From: Pieris napi
Lineage: Eukaryota > Arthropoda > Insecta > Lepidoptera > Pieridae
Reading direction: 5' to 3'
Assembly: GCF_905475465.1 (NCBI RefSeq)
Contig: NC_062236.1
Location: 7,264,001-7,328,000, forward strand
DNA length: 64,000 nucleotides
Under the pieces are notes generated by a model, which was given only the letters and a program-made list of their open reading frames with translations, was not told where the DNA came from and searched no databases. Both the position numbers and the translations under genes were made by a program. Below, piece after piece: positions 1 through 12,140 of this stretch; positions within the stretch are counted from its first letter, which is position 1; every line of letters begins with the position of its first letter.

Positions 1-1
1 T

Positions 2-673
2 AACCACATAATAATACCTACATCTTCTTGGACCAATTCCTTCCACAAATGTGTCATAAGGTGGTGCTAAAATATCGAAAAATGCTGCTGGTGTGTTCAG
101 AGCCTCAATTTCATGGTAATTAGATACTGTTGGTGTCAGAATGCATGTTTCAGTATCTTCCTTACAAATATGGTCTTGAGAAATCTCTGCAAATAATCTT
201 CTACGTTTGTGTATGCCTTGAGCAAGTCGCGCTGCTTCGTGTATTGCTCGAGCCTTAAAATCTACTATACTTATTGCTTGTTTAAGAGGATATTCTGAAA
301 AACTTCTTACTCTTACCGCACCAGATATAACTTTTAAAAGCCCATGCATGTGTGGATGATCATGCAAAGGCATTTTAAATCCAGGTTTTAGAATAAAAAT
401 ACTCATGTTTACCGTACTGTTTTGAAACACTTCGACGTAAGTGCATGGGGCTTTCCTTGGTCTGTTCCAGGTACCAGGATCGTTGTAACTTTGATCGAAG
501 CCAAGGTGGTCTGCTTTTAATTTATCCACTAGGGATTTTAATTTGTTCAAGTTGGTTGCAAAATCGTTTTTGAATTTGTCATCGAAAGTTCGCAAAGCAT
601 GGCGGTATGTGGTAATAATAGGGGGTATGTTGACGAGTTCCATAGCTGACTTTGCTTCATTTTTACTATCCAT
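2..673 (-). CDS. ADO: Cysteamine (2-aminoethanethiol) dioxygenase, 3' end outside window
   Basis: A single open frame of 224 codons reads leftward from an ATG at 673-671 and leaves the window still open. The protein matches the ADO/PCO thiol dioxygenase family. These non-haem iron enzymes oxidise cysteamine to hypotaurine and N-terminal cysteines of proteins to sulfinic acid, acting as oxygen sensors. The cupin iron site is visible: PLHDHPHMHGLLK gives His104 and His106, and His187 lies in NYHEIEA. LAPPYD near residues 202-207 and C218-R-Y220 near the end match the family's conserved C-terminal signature; in human ADO the equivalent Cys and Tyr are cross-linked. The first residues (ITTYRHALRTF) resemble the family N-terminus, which favours this start. 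An in-frame ATG at 772-770 would add 33 arginine-rich residues. The last residues should lie to the left of the window or in another exon. Family assignment is confident; the exact start is less so. Confidence 0.9.
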   Translation of the reverse strand, partial: MDSKNEAKSAMELVNIPPIITTYRHALRTFDDKFKNDFATNLNKLKSLVDKLKADHLGFDQSYNDPGTWNRPRKAPCTYVEVFQNSTVNMSIFILKPGFKMPLHDHPHMHGLLKVISGAVRVRSFSEYPLKQAISIVDFKARAIHEAARLAQGIHKRRRLFAEISQDHICKEDTETCILTPTVSNYHEIEALNTPAAFFDILAPPYDTFVEGIGPRRCRYYYVV

Positions 674-2414
674 ATGAAACCCGCTGATATTAAAGCACAA
701 AAATTTATTTTTACTGCGTAAACGACAAAAAAAACGGCACGTTATCAAGGCACAACTATCTCTAAATGACATTTTTAAACTTGGATAACATAATATATTA
801 AATTAGAAAACTGAAAATGTCATTGTCAACACTCGACTTAATCGTCCATTGCAAATGTCTATACTTTAGATAACCGGATGCCTTAACAAAGACTAATACA
901 AATATAATATAAACATAGAATTATTGCAAATACATTATGAATAACAATTTTGCGACAGATATTATCTGCTACTGTAAATATTAGTAAACAAAAGTTTTAC
1001 AAATTCACATCGTCGAATAACGTTTGTAATAGTTTTCGTATTAGCACTAATAGATGGCACTACGTGTGCATAAAAGTAAAATATTAAGATTTATTCATTC
1101 TTAATAAACATTGAGGCAAATCCATAATATTATGTTCATACAAATTAATTTTAATTATACTAACTCTGAGCCTTAGTATGTTCTACATAGTATGTTTATA
1201 TGCTGAAGAAATGTACCTACGATTAAACGTTTAAACAGCCACAAAACCGAATAAAAACAATAAAAAGCCGTAAGTACTGTAAATACATGGAGGTCAGCTT
1301 TTATGTGTGGTCTCTGGAAATAGCTGGCAGTAAACCACTTAAATAAATAAGTCGATCATTGTTACGTTTCGATACGATTTTATTGAGCTTCCAATGAGTT
1401 TCTCTGTTTTATCGCGATTTCTGTGTAAACTGAGATTAGTTAATTCAGTTTTAGAGATAAATTCGTCAACATGTTTGATTTTTCCGGCTGTTAACCGGGT
1501 TTGATTTTCCGGGCCTAGTTTAGGTAGTTTTATCATGTCTCTGTTCTTTTCCTACTTAGTATTGTGAGTTTTTTGTCAGCAGTTGTTATTAGTTTTATAG
1601 GTAGGACCTTAACTAGGTAATTAAGTTTTACGGGATTTTGACTGAGTTTCCAAAATATCTAATAAAATCTATATTTTATAATGTTAGTTGTCGACTATAA
1701 ATAACTCCTATTAAATCATGAGAAAATACACCAGGCCTAGATTAATTTTGTGTACACATAACCTTTTATCAAGATGGACATTATATTACAAACACCTATA
1801 ATATAATTAGGTATTTACACTTGCAAATGTAAAAACGAAGAAATACAAACCAAAGTACCAACATCAATATTATAACGTAAACTTTCCCACGTCTTATGCA
1901 ATCATATGCATTCCGTTTTCAATAAATCAATATATTTATTGAATTATAGTAAATCGGATTTCCTTTCTACGAAGACCACCCACGCACAGACAGAGACCAG
2001 ACTCGGTAGCCTGTCTTTGCTTATCATTGGTCCTTAGCGCACTTCGGAGAATAGTCATTACATTTTATTTATTTACAAGACGTTGCACCTTAGAGGTGTA
2101 TACGCATAACGCTTGGGATAGGTACTCATTTCAAAGATAATTCTTGAAATGTCTTCCTAGGACATATCATCTTTGTGCTATATGTATATATATCAATGTG
2201 TTGTAAATACCTTTTGAGTATTTAGAATTCGTGAATGCAAGAAAGAGAAAATATTACCTATCATTACACTCACAAAACCGATAAATAAGTAGGCGTCAAG
2301 TAAAACATAGGATGGTTTTGAAACCTAGCTTAGAGTCAAATGAACCCGGCATCTCGAACTTTTAACCAAAAGCCCTATCCAATATAAGATTTTAGGTTTA
2401 GTAAGTACCTATTT
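674..2414. other. Upstream flank of ADO, no gene recognised
   Basis: AT-rich sequence 5' of the ADO start, so it should hold that gene's promoter and 5' UTR. No clear TATA/Inr arrangement could be fixed by eye. The short open frame at 1339-1536 on the minus strand has no recognisable domain. An in-frame upstream ATG at 770-772 could extend ADO. Confidence 0.5.
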
Positions 2415-2588
2415 GGGTCTGTTTCACAATGTATATAAAGTTCCAAATAGCTATGCAACAAATAAATTATTTGGAAGATATATTGTCCTATTTGACACTT
2501 CATCGGACTCATAACTTATGATGGACTTTATGAGACTAGCTAATTTGGAACTTATGTAGAACTTATCCGTACATTGTGAAACAGACCC
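2415..2588. mobile_element. Small inverted-repeat element (MITE), about 174 bp
   Basis: The left end GGGTCTGTTTCACAATGTA is repeated in inverted form at the right end, where the reverse complement reads GGGTCTGTTTCACAATGTAC. The similarity continues inward into AAGTTCCAAAT-type sequence, giving imperfect terminal repeats of about 35 bp. There is no coding capacity. This is the layout of a non-autonomous DNA transposon. The target-site duplication is unclear; the flanks show only short T runs. Confidence 0.75.
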
Positions 2589-3474
2589 TTAAAGTATTTA
2601 TAGTTACTGTAATCGATTTCAGTACCATTCTGATGCGTACCTATACTTATTTACATTTTATGACTGTCAGACACAAGACTAAGTTTGACGCCAAAAATTA
2701 TGAATTACACAGTCACAGTTAGGGCTAAGTCTCGACTGTAAATCTCCCACTTTATTCACAAATACGAACATAGGCGTACTTCTTTTTATATCCGTTTATA
2801 TATCGATGAATCATTTTACAATGAGAGTCCTACGCGTTCAATTTGCGTAGCATTAAACGGGTAATTACACCACCTCACAACAACAAAGCACGTCCAACAA
2901 ACTACCATCACATAAACATTTTCAACTGCGGACACAGGTTAATAAAAGTTTGTTTTCGAATGTCATATTTCTTAGAAAATACGATTGCGTTTCAACTTTT
3001 GATATGTTACAGTTAGTTCGTGCTATTTTAACGATGCAAAATACTGTCTACATTGTTTTGGGAGATGTTCTCTTATTTCAAGACTATTCTTATATACTTC
3101 TAGACATAGACATAACATTTATTACTAACGAAACACACAAAAAAGAAAAAAAAGATGGAAAAAAGGAATAAGGTACATTTTAAGTGTGAAGTGTGTGGTT
3201 GTAACTGGCCCTGGCTTAGCATTATGCTGAGGAGCAGAATGTTCCACAGCGCTGGTCATTCTGCCAGAGACCACGACAGTTAGTTTGCACCTCAGACGCA
3301 AAAAATGAAAAATAATGTAATAATAATAATAGTAAAAATTATTTAATATATATTTTATAGTTCTGGTTTATTGTCAAACAAATTTATATGTCATAAATTG
3401 TAACGGTTACACAACTATACTAAATGGCAATAAGCTTTTGAAACAAACACCGATCACACCATCATACAAAACGC
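2589..3474. other. Intergenic, nothing firm
   Basis: AT-rich sequence. A possible 73-codon frame at 2950-3171 on the plus strand ends in a low-complexity lysine-rich tail and has no recognisable domain. A GC-richer patch at about 3195-3300 holds loosely inverted CATTCTGC / GCAGAATG words and may be a decayed repeat. Confidence 0.4.
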
Positions 3475-3735
3475 AAACCAACATATAAGCTACCCAAAAA
3501 TCGCACTTTCGCCCAACGCTTTTTTTCAGAGGCCCTTTTATCTTTAAACACTTTCTTAAAAACAAAATTTTCACTATCGATTCAACCGTTATGCTGAAAC
3601 GGAAAATATTCTTCTTGTGCAACAGTAGATAGTTATAACATTGTAAGTGTTATGTAGAAATTATTATGTCATGTACTGTTAATATGTCAAATGGCAAGAT
3701 TAACTTGTCCACGACACAGGGAATTCTAACTGCTA
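3475..3735. repeat. Dispersed repeat family A, copy 1
   Basis: This stretch matches 29598-29900 in the same orientation over several blocks: ACATATAAGCTACCCAAAA, CACTTTCTTAAAAACAAAAT, GCTGAAACGGAAAATATTC, and the shared right end CACGACACAGGGAATT. Copies differ by indels and substitutions, as expected of an old mobile repeat. No open frame is conserved between the two. The class is unknown. Confidence 0.75.
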
Positions 3736-6215
3736 GTATCACTGTCTCTAGTTAAATTTTATCAAACTTGCTCTGACCGTCATCAGTCATGCTCACGGAA
3801 TATTTATAACGATTATAATTAATATAAATTCTTGTTATAATGTTTCGCGTGTATTAATCGTTTTATCTCTCGCTTAATTGAAATATGAACGCTACAATAG
3901 TATCAAAGGGATTCGATTTATAAAAAACTGCGGTAAAATTACAGAACACAATTAGAGATGAAAGGATACGAGATAGTCATACAATTGACGATGGATTTAG
4001 TCATCTTTAACTTCACCTGGAACGAAGCCAGCGTTCTGCTTTCATTTCTATGAATGTAGAATAATATTACTACAGAGGTAATTAATTAGCTGGTAAAGGC
4101 TACAGATTTATTTATTAAATGAAAATTTTTATAGGATACGGGGGCTGAAAAGGGCAGTCATCGCATGGAAACTCATTTTAGTGGGTGCGTTGCCTGCCTT
4201 TGTTGGAGGAGTATGTTCTTTTAAGGAATTAGAGGTCTTAACATGTCTTAAATACTGTTAAATATCTTAGAGTATTCAAAAAAACACACAGACATATGGC
4301 ATAGAGAAATTTTTATTACACAAATAAAAAGAGTTATTTTTATTATTTATAATATATTATTAATATTGTTATTTTTATTATACCTATTATAGATATTAGA
4401 TTGTTGCTTTATAAGTGTTGTTAATTTACAATCACGATTTTACAATCAACTAAATCGTTACTATTTTTACGTAATTAGTATAGTTAAGTACTGATTTTTT
4501 GGTAAGCTTGTTTATTACTGTCAATACAGACATCTAAAAAAAAAGGTTGCGTGTAATTATGTACGCGCGTAAGTTATACTTTTTTGGCATTATTAAAAAT
4601 AGTTTTGATTGCATGCAAATAATTAATTACAATTAAATAATCAAAGACTGGAAAAGGAGTCATTATAGTTAATAAAGTCCAGTTTACATTTGAAAAATTT
4701 AATAAATAAATATTTATTATTATTCTCTTACATTAAGTGTAACATAAATTCTATTATTATTCGAATGTTGCTTTTAAACTATGTCACAGTGCTCGCGCAT
4801 CGTAAAATTTCACTCTCATCAATTTTTCATAACGCGCCTAAAGAAGTATAACTTCAAATACCTACCTAAATTGCGCGCGAAGTTATAGGTATATGTCAAA
4901 TCTCAAATTTGTTTTTCATTACAACTTTAAGCACGCTCACTTTCAATTATTCTAGCGTTTTGTTACGGCAATAATTTTTTTACTTTACTAAAAAGTTTAC
5001 CTACCTACTTTCTTGGTAAGTGGGTTCTACCGAGAAAAGATTGGCGGTTTCATGGCCCAGCTTCTATATAACATTAGTCTGTGCAATCAGAAGCACATAG
5101 TAGTGTTCTTAGTAGCACAATAACGTCGGTAGTCGGTAAGGTAAACAAGCGGCGGAAACACAACGCTTTGTTCGTCTGTCTGTCAGTGGAATGCCACTAG
5201 TGTTTTATTGGCCAACTTCCGTGTTTACACGTTTATTGTTAATTTATTAAAAAAACATAGAAAATTTAATTTGTTGTAGTTTATTTATTATCTATGCATA
5301 CTTTATCAAACGGAGGTACCTATAGATTATTATTACTTAGGTACGATCTTGTAAGAATGGACTATATATATGTAATTATGTATAGTCAGTGGCGGTTATA
5401 CAGGCAGGCTTAGTAGGCTGGAGTCTAGGGTGGCAGGTTTTTGGGGCGGCATTTGGGAACCAAACCAATTCATGAAATTACAACGAAATTGTTGGATTTT
5501 ACAGGCAAGAGCTTTCACATGCTATAGGTATAGATATATCTTTCTATGCAAATATTAATTTCACATAGCGAAGTTATCAGGTAATGTATTCGAAATCTAA
5601 TCATAATAAATATGAAATAAGTTTTCTGTTTATGTATCGAGGTAATTCATTTTTATTTAATTATAAAATTATTCATATCCTAAATTAAATCTGTTCTAAT
5701 ATTAACACTGGTTTGACATATCGTGCCAAAGTTTCTCCTAAAAAGCTATGTCTAAATAGGAGCGCCGTACTCAAAATTAAGACATAAATACACTGTTTAA
5801 AAATATTATCGTTTCACACCAATCGTTTAACCTCATACCTTTATTTTGTATACTTTTAACGATTAAAAAATCACATACACGGGCGCATTAAAAAAAATTA
5901 ACCAGTGGTTGTAAGCTTTTGAAATTATTAATTTGTAGATTATATAGATAGATAGATAGTGTTTTGATTTTATATGTAATTTCAGCCTGGTGGGGTTGGA
6001 ATACCATAGTGGTCGATTTAAATTCTTTTTTGCCAGCAAATATTATGTATAAAATAATAAATTATGTTATCCGTATATTTTACTAAATTTATTTATATAA
6101 TAAAATAAAAAAGCCTTTAATTTCCTACTGAAATGAACAATATTATTATACAATTATTTTGTTACTTACTATACATGATATATTAAATTAAGTTATAATT
6201 TTAGAAAAAACCTTT
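3736..6215. other. Intergenic, AT-rich, decayed repeats only
   Basis: No gene is recognised. Around 4785-4990 there is a GCGCG-rich patch containing AAGAAGTATAACTTCAA. It resembles the tandem motif at 9253-9440 and may be a relic of the same family. A short TAGA microsatellite lies at about 5944-5960. Confidence 0.4.
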
Positions 6216-6551
6216 TCACATGTATAGATCTCCTCTTAGGAATGCCATATTTCTTGTTATCTGTAGCCAGTATGGTCCAGCAGTTTTGGAAAAGGGTCCT
6301 CCCATCGCATATAGGGTCGCCGGTTTTCTTTTGCCTTTTTCAATCATATTAAATGTATAAAATCGTTTATAATAGAACTTGTCGATGTTACCACCACGAC
6401 CAAATGTTGTCAACCTCTGGCCTATTAAACGAAACCCGCTCCTTCTAAACCAGAAACAAAATGTAAACATCGAGTTGGTAACGACCGAGTAACGACAAAA
6501 ATCGTTTAAAATGTGACGCTTCGTTCTAGGAAACGCTATGTCTAAACTCAT
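6216..6551 (-). pseudogene. Remnant of non-LTR retrotransposon ORF, C-terminal end
   Basis: The 111-codon frame ends with KTAGPYWLQITRN followed by a degenerate tail. This fits the common C-terminus of insect non-LTR retrotransposon polyproteins (pattern RPxTRWxDDIVKxAGxxWxxxAxxRxxW), here with several substitutions. The N-terminal half of the frame is not recognisable. I read it as a decayed LINE 3' end rather than a host gene. Compare the better preserved version at 25389-25625. Confidence 0.5.
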
Positions 6552-6861
6552 AAAATATAAAAATATGATGAACAGGCGTGAACCCGATTATAAAGGGGTT
6601 AATTGGATAATTAACTCTGGTGTAGTGGTGGGTATGGAGTTCGTTCTTAGGAATAACAAATTTACAAAATATCAGTTACTTTTCAACTGTAAGAGAACAT
6701 CTTCAACATCTCCAAAGCATTCACAAATTAAGCGAAATAAACTGTCGTTTTGCCATAGTTTTCGAAAGATTTTCAGCAAACCTTGAGGCTTTGATAATTT
6801 TTAAAAGTCCTTATCAATTATTTGCATATTCGGCTTATACCATGTACGAATGTCACTTCAA
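6552..6861. other. Short intergenic stretch, nothing recognised
   Basis: A plus-strand frame at 6538-6786 (82 codons) begins inside the LINE remnant and has no domain. I do not support it as a gene. Confidence 0.4.
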
Positions 6862-7120
6862 TCTTTTAGGTCTGGGCCTCAAATTTCTGTATCAGTTCCG
6901 TGATCATTTCTAATAGACAAAGGTGACCAACCTTGCCTGTGTCTTGAGTGCCTGACACACACTCGACTTCTTTATCATTTCGTCTAAGGCACGCCGGTTT
7001 CCTCACGATGTTTTCTTAACGAGTGTTAAATGAGCATATTGACAGAAAGTCCATTGGTGCATAGCTGGGGATCGAACCTACGGCCCCGAGTCGCAAGTTT
7101 AAACCAATAGGCCAACACTG
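6862..7120 (-). mobile_element. tRNA-derived SINE, family 1, minus orientation
   Basis: The reverse complement starts with a tRNA-like head (box A type TTGGCCTATTGG, then a degraded box B in GGTTCGATCCCC) followed by the body shared with copies at 13091, 15854, 34972, 44110, 51136 and 56290: CACCAATGGACTTTCTxxC, TCGTGAGGAAACCGGC, GTGTCAGGCAC and a terminal GGCCCAGACCT. It is diverged but nearly full length. Confidence 0.85.
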
Positions 7121-8376
7121 CTGCTGCTGCCATATTCAGCTTACCAATGAATATATTTACCTTACATTACTTCGTGCGCTTTTATCTCGACATGATTAAG
7201 CTAGCTTTAACCAGTGAGACTTATATTTAATGTGTTCAAGTGAGAAGTTAAGCAAGATTCGTCACATTCAGGATCTTGTGGTAGGTGTGAAAGATCGCTT
7301 GCCAATGCCTTGAAAATTGATTTACCCCTTGTAAGAAATAGAGTAGGTATAGTTATAAATAAATAATATGGAGGGCAACGGGATGTATAGTTTTTAAGCG
7401 ATCTATTACAAGAAACCACTGTAAGGAAAAAAACTATTTAATTAATTTTGCAAGGTTGGAGACATAAAGAATGGACAAAATAAAACATTTATAACACGTT
7501 GACACCGGGACCATCTACCAGGTGCCAACCTTTGATTAGCGCCTATCAACTGGAACGCCTGGAATCCCTTATATAGATTAGTTTTAATTGGTAGGCGAAC
7601 AAAGTATTAATTTATTAAAAAGTATTTACAGTAGTTTTTTAATTTCGTTAGCGTTACCATAACAAACGGGCCTCGACTGTCAGTCACATTCACAGTCATG
7701 TCTAGTTATTTTTACGTCGCTCACACGTGCGTTTGTTTAGCAAAGCGGTTATATTCGAGCGACTAATTGATTTCTGAATGCACTAATTGGTCATCGGATT
7801 GAGACGTCTTTTGTTTCAAAATTCAATGCTGTGCCCTATTACTAGAGATAATAACTTTGTAACAGATTTGTAATAAATACCGCCACGGTAGCAAATTTAA
7901 ATACTTTAAAACTAATTAAAATATTGAGAAATGTATTTGGACTAATGGTGTCTTTACTCGTACAAAGATTGCTGAAAATAATACTACTTATTCACATACT
8001 AGATATTAATACAATAAAATCAAGTATTTGTGTAATACGAAAGTGTAGGATAAAAATCTAATTATTCTAAGGGTCAGACAGATTGGGGTGACTTTAAATT
8101 CTATACTATGTAGACAATATTGTATATCTTTTTCTAAAATTGTGGTTTTCTTTCCTAAAGGGAATTTAAAACATCTGAACGTGGTAAGAGAAGAACAAGT
8201 TGTTGTTATAGGCATTATAATGAAAACTTTATTGACTTTCTCATTTAAGTATTATGCTCAACGTATTATTTTTTAAACACACTATCATATATGCCTTTCC
8301 TAAATAAAAAACATTTTAGTCTGTATTCAATATGTAATATTGGATTAATTGATATTTGGCGGTGAGCTGCGTTATA
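7121..8376. other. Intergenic, nothing recognised
   Basis: AT-rich. Short frames at 7207-7419, 8006-8215 and 8088-8276 overlap or oppose each other, lack domains and are not supported. A GC-richer patch at 7497-7570 (CACCGGGACCATCTACCAGG) has no identified function. Confidence 0.4.
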
Positions 8377-8705
8377 CTATATAAAAGAAAAATATTTTTG
8401 TTTGATTCTTTACCTCGTCGTCAATAGTCATATGAAGTTTAGGGATAAAATAACTTTCTAGTTCATCACCACCATCAATGGCTGTACAGCTTTAGTGGAG
8501 GCAAAGACCTATAAGGGCAAAGGCCATAAAACCTTTCGCCATCGTAAGCTAACGATATTTTCCGGTGAAAAGCCTTCCACTAAGACTATAAAAAAGATAA
8601 ATCTTTTTGTTTGATTAATGATTCTTTGCCGTCAATAGCTATATGGAGTTTAAGGATAAAATAACTGTCTAGTTCATCATCATCATCATCAATGGCTGTA
8701 CAGCT
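8377..8705. repeat. Direct duplication of a 115-120 bp segment
   Basis: The segment 8377-8491 recurs at 8584-8705. Both carry TTTTTGTTTGATT, CGTCAATAG, GGATAAAATAACT and end with CATCAATGGCTGTACAGCT. The offset is about 207 bp. In the second copy the CATCAC run has become (CAT)n. It looks like a local tandem duplication within a LINE-derived region. Confidence 0.8.
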
Positions 8706-8894
8706 CTGTATAGGCCTTTGCAAATATCTTTCGTCCCTCTCGTACTCCTTGCGCCCTCGAACATCTATTGTTACAAGGCCCTCGACAACTCCATCCCACC
8801 AACGCAGCCTCGGTTTACCGGGTTTTCTCATGGTTTTTAGGTCTAGTTCACATGTTAAGTAAATGATTAAATAGTCCATATTTTGTGTAAGCAA
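8660..8894 (-). pseudogene. Non-LTR retrotransposon C-terminal remnant
   Basis: The minus-strand frame 8586-8894 reads MRKPGKPRLRWWDGVVEGL, then VRGRKEYERDERYLQRPIQS. This matches the basic GRPRxRWxDxV...W C-terminus found in many insect LINE polyproteins. The downstream part reads into a poly-Asp stretch from a CAT microsatellite, so the frame is not a functional protein end. The 5' part of the element is missing. Confidence 0.65.
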
Positions 8895-9199
8895 ATAATT
8901 GGCAGAAACCTAGGAGATACAGCATGATTTCAAAATAAAAATATGTGTGCGTGTACTAGGTGTACACACGTAAGAAGTGAAACTTCTGTATGACCTTATT
9001 TTTCGAAAAATGATCTACTATAAAGTTTAACAAAAGGCATTTATTATCATAGACATGAATACAAATACAATTATTTCATTTTAACTTATTACTGTACTAC
9101 TATGTAGTACTAAGATTATTACTATCATTGTTATCGTTATTATATATTTTTGTTACTAATGGCTTCGAATCTCTTCGGATCAACCGTGGTAGGGACAAG

Positions 9200-9440
9200 A
9201 AAAAGATGGCGCGTAACCGAAAAATGTGACAAATGTGTGTAAATTTTTTTCCAACGCCGATAAAGAAGTTTGACTTCAAAAAGCAACATGGCGCGTAACC
9301 TGCTACAAAATTTCTCCCATACGTCGATAAAGAAGTTTCACTTCAAAAGATGGCGCGTAACGGAAAAATGTGACGCGTAACGAAAAAATGTTACACTAAA
9401 TTTTTTTCCAACCCCGATAAAGAAGTTTCACTTCAAAAAT
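9200..9440. repeat. Tandem repeat, about 3 units of 70-90 bp
   Basis: Three units share CGATAAAGAAGTTTCACTTC (9257-, 9326-, 9415-; the first has TTTGAC), each preceded by a GATGGCGCGTAAC / AAAATGTGAC block and a poly-T/CCAAC spacer. The core GAAGTTTCACTTC is partly palindromic. A related sequence occurs near 4840 and a single arm near 8973. This could be a satellite-like array or the tail of a transposon. Confidence 0.75.
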
Positions 9441-9445
9441 AATAA

Positions 9446-10771
9446 ATTGAAAATGAACGAAAGCAAGAGAATATTTCATAACTAAAAGTTACGGAACTAA
9501 ATATACCTACATAGGAAAACTAACAGCGTTCTTCATTAATATCTTTAAATAATCTGAAAAATCGATAATAGTAATTACTAATTAACTGGGGTTACGCAAA
9601 TGTGTCTGCGTGGGCGCATGAGTGTAATTACTTTTAAAAGCAAAACGTGCGCATAAACTTTATAATCATCGCTATTTCTAAGTTCGCAGGTTCTTCTACT
9701 TACACCTTTTTAATGCGACTTAAAAACTTTTGTTTTATTTGTAGAATTTTTTACTAAGAATTATAATTAATATTAATTACACAAGCAAATATTGTAGACT
9801 ACACCACACTATCCCTAATATTTTATTTGATAATATTTTCAGAATACTATGTTCTTAGCTCTTCTCATAATACGTCGATACACAGAAATTGACTCAATTT
9901 TGTAAATTTGTGCCTTACTTGTGCGTTACGTGTGATATACCTACCTAATTTTTTTTTACTTTCCTTTAAATGTTTACATATGTTTTAATTGCTTTGTTCC
10001 ATTCGTTAATATTTTTATGTCTTATATAGTTTAATCATTCTTGCGCTCATCTTATTTTTTTCTAAGAGATCGCTCAAAAGCGATGAGTCCAGATACCCTC
10101 CTTTTATTTAATTGTTTTAATTGGACTGTATTTCTGTATTAAGTGCAACGAACAGTTAATAAATAAATCTATACTTTACCAATCAGTTTGGTAACGGTAA
10201 AGAGAAATAAAAAAAATATCCAGTATTTTGTAAAAAAAGGTTTCATTTACTGACAAAATTGAGTACGAAGTGGAACGAAACAACTTTTTATCGTCACGGA
10301 ACGACGAGTGAAATGATTATTTTGTTTACATTAATGCACTACATCTGTTTTAACAATATTCAACACAAAACTTCAGAATTGAATTCGCAAAAGCAGTACC
10401 TAATGACTTATACAAAGTGCAATTAAGTTTTTAAATACAAGCTAAAATGCTTTTTATTTAAGAAGTGTTTTAAAAACAATAGTTTAACATCAATCTAATT
10501 TAAGAAAGTCTGTTAAAAGATTGTATTTAACAATTAGTTCTTCTCTTGTCACGTTTACATGTTTTAATTACGTTTAGGACATAAAACAACAATTTATGAA
10601 AAATATTTAAATATATCATATTGTCTACATAGTATATAATATACCGCTGTGCATAACCTTAGAATAATTAGATTTATATACTACACTTTCCTGATAATAA
10701 TTATTTTGTTTTATTAATTTCTAGTAATGTATGTAAATATAAATTTATATTATTTTTAGTAATCTCTCTAC
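9446..10771. other. Intergenic, AT-rich
   Basis: No gene. At 10061-10165 a motif GATCGCTCAAAAGCGATGAG followed by CTCCTTTTATTTAATTG and an A-rich end resembles a retroelement 3' tail, but the class cannot be assigned. Confidence 0.4.
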
Positions 10772-11100
10772 GTGCTAAGACATTTTTACAACATTTGCAT
10801 CTTCTACCGAATTTACGAAAAGTGTTCAGAGTTGTTCGCATTAATACCTGCAGCTGAGTTTCATCATCGGATTCCGGGGCAGAATCCGAAATCACCCGTA
10901 TCTTCTCGACGTTTGTCGTTACTCAACCAGCTGTCCTCTGAAATACTTCCGAACCATTTCGACTTACGGTCCTATAAGAAAAGAGCATACCAGTTCTTAA
11001 AAGGGCGGCAACGTACTCGCGAGCCATCTGGCATTGAAAGTTTCCGAGGCGGTATCACTTAACATCAGATGAGCCTCCTGCCCGTTTGCTTCTTGAATCT
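10772..11100 (+). mobile_element. 5'-truncated non-LTR retrotransposon, 3' end
   Basis: The plus strand encodes CSELFALIPAAEFHHR, then after a small deletion FDLRSYKKRAYQFLKGRQRT and PSGIESFRGG, the C-terminus of a LINE polyprotein. It ends with the CATCAGATGAGCCTCCTGCC tail common to many copies in this window (18645, 21225, 28962, 32735, 43345, 44640, 54560, 55160). Frame-disrupting changes show it is dead. Confidence 0.8.
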
Positions 11101-11559
11101 TGTATTTAAATAAGCTACCGCGGTGGTATTTGTTCCAAATCTATTACAAAGTTATTATCTCTACTAAAAAACTTGACTAGGTAAAAATCCGACGTAAAAA
11201 CAATATTACACCGCATGTGTGTTTTGTTTATTTGTTCGTCAGTTCGTGTGTGTCGCTGGGGTTTTATTGTTTTACAGCAATAAATACACATTAATGTTCT
11301 GAGATGTGGACTATTATATTGGGTGATTAAAAGATTCATTCCTGTATGATTGCAGGCATAATTACGCAACTAATTTACAACATAAGTTAAATTTCGGCGC
11401 AAATAGTATTTGATAGAAGTATTGTGTCGTTTCTTTAGGTATTTTATTATATGCAAGATACCTATTATAAAGAAATACAAGTTAAACCTATAGAAGTGTG
11501 CTTAAATTGTGATTAAAGTAAAAAGTAAAGTGGGGTAATTTACTTCTTACTTTAGGCAT

Positions 11560-12140
11560 CCCATAATCCCATTTCAGAATGAACGCGTATTGGCCAAAAC
11601 TCACCGATATCAAGATTGAGCATCATTATTAACGACCTAGCTCTGGGTATCTATAGCTGCTCCCCTCTCTCTTTGAAATCTATTTTTCTTTTGTTTTTAT
11701 AGTTAATTTTTTTATATCTTCGTGTATGTTATGTTTGCCTATAAGTCTTGTCACATTAAGTACTGTGTTTTATTTTTCTTGTTCCAATGTATCAGTGTGC
11801 CGAACGTTAGCAAGTTTTTATAAATAAATAAGAGAAAATATAAGCACAGCAATTATAAGAAAACATAAATATGGGTAAAACAATCAGGTTAATTGCCCCA
11901 ACCTTTTATCAAAATTTAAATTTTGTGTAGCCTTTAGATACCCTAGGTATCCCATCATTCCATTTGTCTCTCCTTTGCGAAGAACACGTTTTGGTCAAAG
12001 CTCACCGATGTCCAGTTTGAGCATTCTGATAAACGAGCTAGGTATGGATATCCAGCCTCACACTTTGAAATCGATTTTCTACATATATAATAATTTATAT
12101 TTGTTTTGTTTCATATTTGTATAATCTCTTCGTGTGTGTC
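11560..12140 (+). repeat. Two direct copies of a LINE-like 3' UTR repeat
   Basis: Copy 1 (about 11562-11830) and copy 2 (about 11942-12140) share CATCCCATAATCCCATTT-type starts, the block AAACTCACCGAT.TC, TTGAGCAT, AACGACCTAG / AACGAGCTAG and CTTTGAAATC. Copy 1 continues with TGTTATGTTTGCCTATAAG, CTTGTCACATTAAG and GTGTGCCGAACGTTAGCA, also found at 58168-58290. A short inverted piece is at 32035-32095. It is probably one retroelement family. Confidence 0.75.
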
